Shown here one piece after another: positions 62,477 to 64,000 of a DNA stretch of 64,000 nucleotides. A model generated the notes under the pieces. The model saw nothing but the letters and a program-made list of their open reading frames with translations, had not been told where the DNA came from and searched no databases. The position numbers and the translations under genes were made by a program. How positions within the stretch are numbered: the first letter of the stretch is position 1; each line of letters begins with the position of its first letter. Source of the stretch: Sphaerochaeta pleomorpha str. Grapes (lineage in GTDB: Bacteria; Spirochaetota; Spirochaetia; Sphaerochaetales; Sphaerochaetaceae); NCBI RefSeq assembly GCF_000236685.1, contig NC_016633.1, forward strand, positions 434,001 through 498,000, written 5' to 3'.

Positions 62477-62912
62477 TGATCTGTTTTCTCCTGTTAGCCG
62501 CAAAAACAAAGAATACTGTAAACAAGAGGGAAAATGCTAGTGCTATAATAAAGATCCAAAAGACAGAAAACCCCAAAAAGGTTCTCTGCTTTTGTTCTGA
62601 CCGGTAAGGAGAAGCTTTGCCCTCTGTTTGCCCTGCCCCTTCATCCGAAAAATAATAGACTTGTTCACCCTCGCTCTGATAGCCAAGCTTGAATGCGGCA
62701 TCCTTCAGCCCCTCTCCCGATTGCAATTCCGATTCCTGCCGCTTGAGCGATTCAACCTGCAGATTGATTACTTCGTTTTTATAGCGAATAGCTTCAAGCT
62801 CTTGTTTGAGGGAAAGATTTCTGAAAAACCCTTGCTTACCAAGGATTCCCAGTAAAATAAAAAATGAAATACCCAAACTAAGGGTGAATATTATCGCTAT
62901 TTTTCTTGTCAT
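62463..62912 (-). CDS. FtsB/DivIC-like septum formation initiator
   Basis: 149 aa from ATG 62912. One membrane helix (about 6-27), a coiled coil of roughly 40 residues (LKQELEAIRYKNEVINLQVESLKRQ) and the segment AAFKLGYQSEGEQVYYF match the FtsB/DivIC family, which links the early and late divisome. Unusually a second hydrophobic span (about 114-138) follows near the C terminus, absent from classical FtsB. Its end overlaps tsaC by 14 nt. Confidence 0.72.
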   Translation of the reverse strand: MTRKIAIIFTLSLGISFFILLGILGKQGFFRNLSLKQELEAIRYKNEVINLQVESLKRQESELQSGEGLKDAAFKLGYQSEGEQVYYFSDEGAGQTEGKASPYRSEQKQRTFLGFSVFWIFIIALAFSLLFTVFFVFAANRRKQINDEQ

Positions 62913-62987
62913 GTTTTTCGTCAACCTATATACTTAGAATGCTACCACTATTGTAACATATATGAAAAGTTAAAAGGGGAGGTTAAA

Positions 62988-63866
62988 ATGTTGGAAAACA
63001 AACATTATGGTCGTCAAATAATCCTAAGTCTATTTGTTACCGTTTTTCTTCTTGTCGGCTTTCTATACCTCTCTATCAGATTCTTTATCCCTATGTATAA
63101 AATCAACCAAGAACAGATATATGATGTCCTTATCAGGATGTTCCCGATTCTTATTGGGTTGGTAATGATTGAACTTGGTGTTCTCATCGCTAGGAAAAGA
63201 GATGAGGATTATGTTGATGAAGTTGACAAGCTCCCTCCCAATGCATATGACAAACCGTTATACACATTGCCAGGCGATGATCCCTCTCATTTGCACAGTG
63301 ATGAGATGACATATGGCCACACTTTGGTGAAACCAGAACCTTCGGATATGGATTTCGACGTAGTCCACTCAGGGACAATCGATCCCATAGTACCTGCCAA
63401 AGAAGAGATCACCAACATTTCGGGTATTGCCCCGGTCGGTCCTATTGCAGGAGCTCCCGTGGTAGTCGCAAAGCCAGAGTTTGCTTCGTATGATACCGGC
63501 TTTGCCTCGATTCTTTCGCTTGAGCTGCAGAACGCGATTTCCATGGATTATGACCTTACGTTAATCCTGGTCGATATTCAGAACGGTCCGAAAGTACCGA
63601 TCAGTGACAAGTTGATAGATCAGAGTGGTGAATTGGCATATTGTTACCTGCTCGACAACAACCTCATTGCCATGGTCCTTCCGTTTTACAATAGCGACGA
63701 AGCCAAAGACTTTATGCTTACTATGGTACAGGAATGCAATGACACCTTTGAAGGCTGTTCATTGGAAATCGGTTTCGCCTCGCGCAACAATAGAATCATT
63801 GACAGCGATTATCTCTACCATGAAGCAGAGGAAGCCCTCTTACTGAAGACAGAGACCGCTGATTAA
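62988..63866 (+). CDS. Membrane protein with degenerate GGDEF-like domain
   Basis: 292 aa, GGGGAGG before ATG. Two membrane helices (about 9-36 and 45-67) are followed by an acidic, Pro-rich linker (about 70-165). The last 125 residues (from about FASILSLELQNAISMDYDLTLILVDI) resemble a GGDEF fold. They include a final LEIGFASRNNRIIDSDYLYHEAEEALLLK-type stretch, which parallels the GIA...DADxLLxxADxAL end of diguanylate cyclases. No GGDEF or GGEEF signature is present, so catalysis is unlikely. It may be a sensor or scaffold. The assignment is by eye only. Confidence 0.55.
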   Translation: MLENKHYGRQIILSLFVTVFLLVGFLYLSIRFFIPMYKINQEQIYDVLIRMFPILIGLVMIELGVLIARKRDEDYVDEVDKLPPNAYDKPLYTLPGDDPSHLHSDEMTYGHTLVKPEPSDMDFDVVHSGTIDPIVPAKEEITNISGIAPVGPIAGAPVVVAKPEFASYDTGFASILSLELQNAISMDYDLTLILVDIQNGPKVPISDKLIDQSGELAYCYLLDNNLIAMVLPFYNSDEAKDFMLTMVQECNDTFEGCSLEIGFASRNNRIIDSDYLYHEAEEALLLKTETAD

Positions 63867-64000
63867 TCCTTTAGCGGAATTTCAAAACACATTCTATCCC
63901 TGGTGAGGACTGTTTCCTCAAAGACAGTCCGTGCGTCTTTAGCTAGATACTTCAGTTCTTTGTCGCTATAGCGGGGACTGTAATGGATTAAGCCAAGCTT
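63863..64000 (-). CDS. rnz: Ribonuclease Z, C-terminal part
   Basis: Only the last 45 codons are inside the window; the gene is open at the right edge. The peptide LIHYSPRYSDKELKYLAKDA and the following RTVFEET...RDRMCFEIP match the end of RNase Z (ElaC), whose HFSPRY histidine is a metal ligand. RNase Z removes 3' trailers from tRNA precursors, which fits the CCA-less tRNA genes here. The TAA stop shares the bases TTAA with the convergent gene's stop. Confidence 0.88.
   Translation of the reverse strand, partial: KLGLIHYSPRYSDKELKYLAKDARTVFEETVLTRDRMCFEIPLKD

Overview
The window is a compact, almost entirely coding stretch of a spirochaete chromosome of moderate G+C. The best match is a free-living, non-helical member of the Sphaerochaeta lineage. 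This rests on gene content: a GreA with a very long N-terminal extension, a TamB-BamA pair beside mutS, and Gram-positive-flavoured regulators and importers inside a Gram-negative envelope context. The genus is an inference from recall, not from a search.

Layout. 1-11.6 kb: end of queA, convergent tmk, then tamB-bamA-mutS-comF (outer-membrane assembly, mismatch repair). 11.6-21.7 kb: translation/RNA operon rimP-nusA-infB-rbfA-truB-ribF-rpsO-pnp-dut, started by a strong sigma-70 promoter with a terminator-like hairpin in its leader. 21.7-26.7 kb: two LptF/LptG permeases, tgt, murJ. 26.9-29.6 kb: the giant greA on the minus strand, also with an attenuator-like leader. 29.8-38.5 kb: rpe-dtd, recA, scpA-scpB-rluB-cmk-rpsA, a membrane-anchored TPR protein and a lipoprotein. 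38.7-42.4 kb (minus): glmS, then an autoregulated YtrA-type GntR/ABC transporter operon. 42.5-49.7 kb: mazG, a BusR-like GntR-RCK_C regulator, a 336-bp regulatory gap and a five-function Dpp/Opp importer in which the two ATPases are fused. 49.8-58.6 kb (minus): the ykgJ-dnaG-rpoD-zinc ribbon-rnpB-TPR lipoprotein-radical SAM block. 58.7-64 kb: tRNA-Tyr, tRNA-Thr, thiN-membrane protein-aroH, a DUF1015 gene, an ftsB-like gene with tsaC, a membrane protein with a degenerate GGDEF-like domain, and the end of rnz.

Most of the content is housekeeping. The interesting signals are regulatory. Three genes (rpe, mazG, busR-like) have a -10 element ending 6-7 nt before ATG and no Shine-Dalgarno sequence, so they look leaderless. 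Two transcription-factor transcripts (rimP-nusA and greA) carry terminator-like hairpins in their leaders. A BusR-type candidate c-di-AMP sensor sits next to a peptide-type importer whose upstream gap contains TGTATA inverted repeats. Protein-level oddities are a zinc ribbon at the C terminus of NusA, a Gly/Tyr/Gln/Arg-rich repeat domain in IF-2, a RibF without the riboflavin-kinase motif, and a probable CTG start for the YtrA-type regulator. I saw no prophage, insertion sequence, CRISPR array or other clear mobile island.
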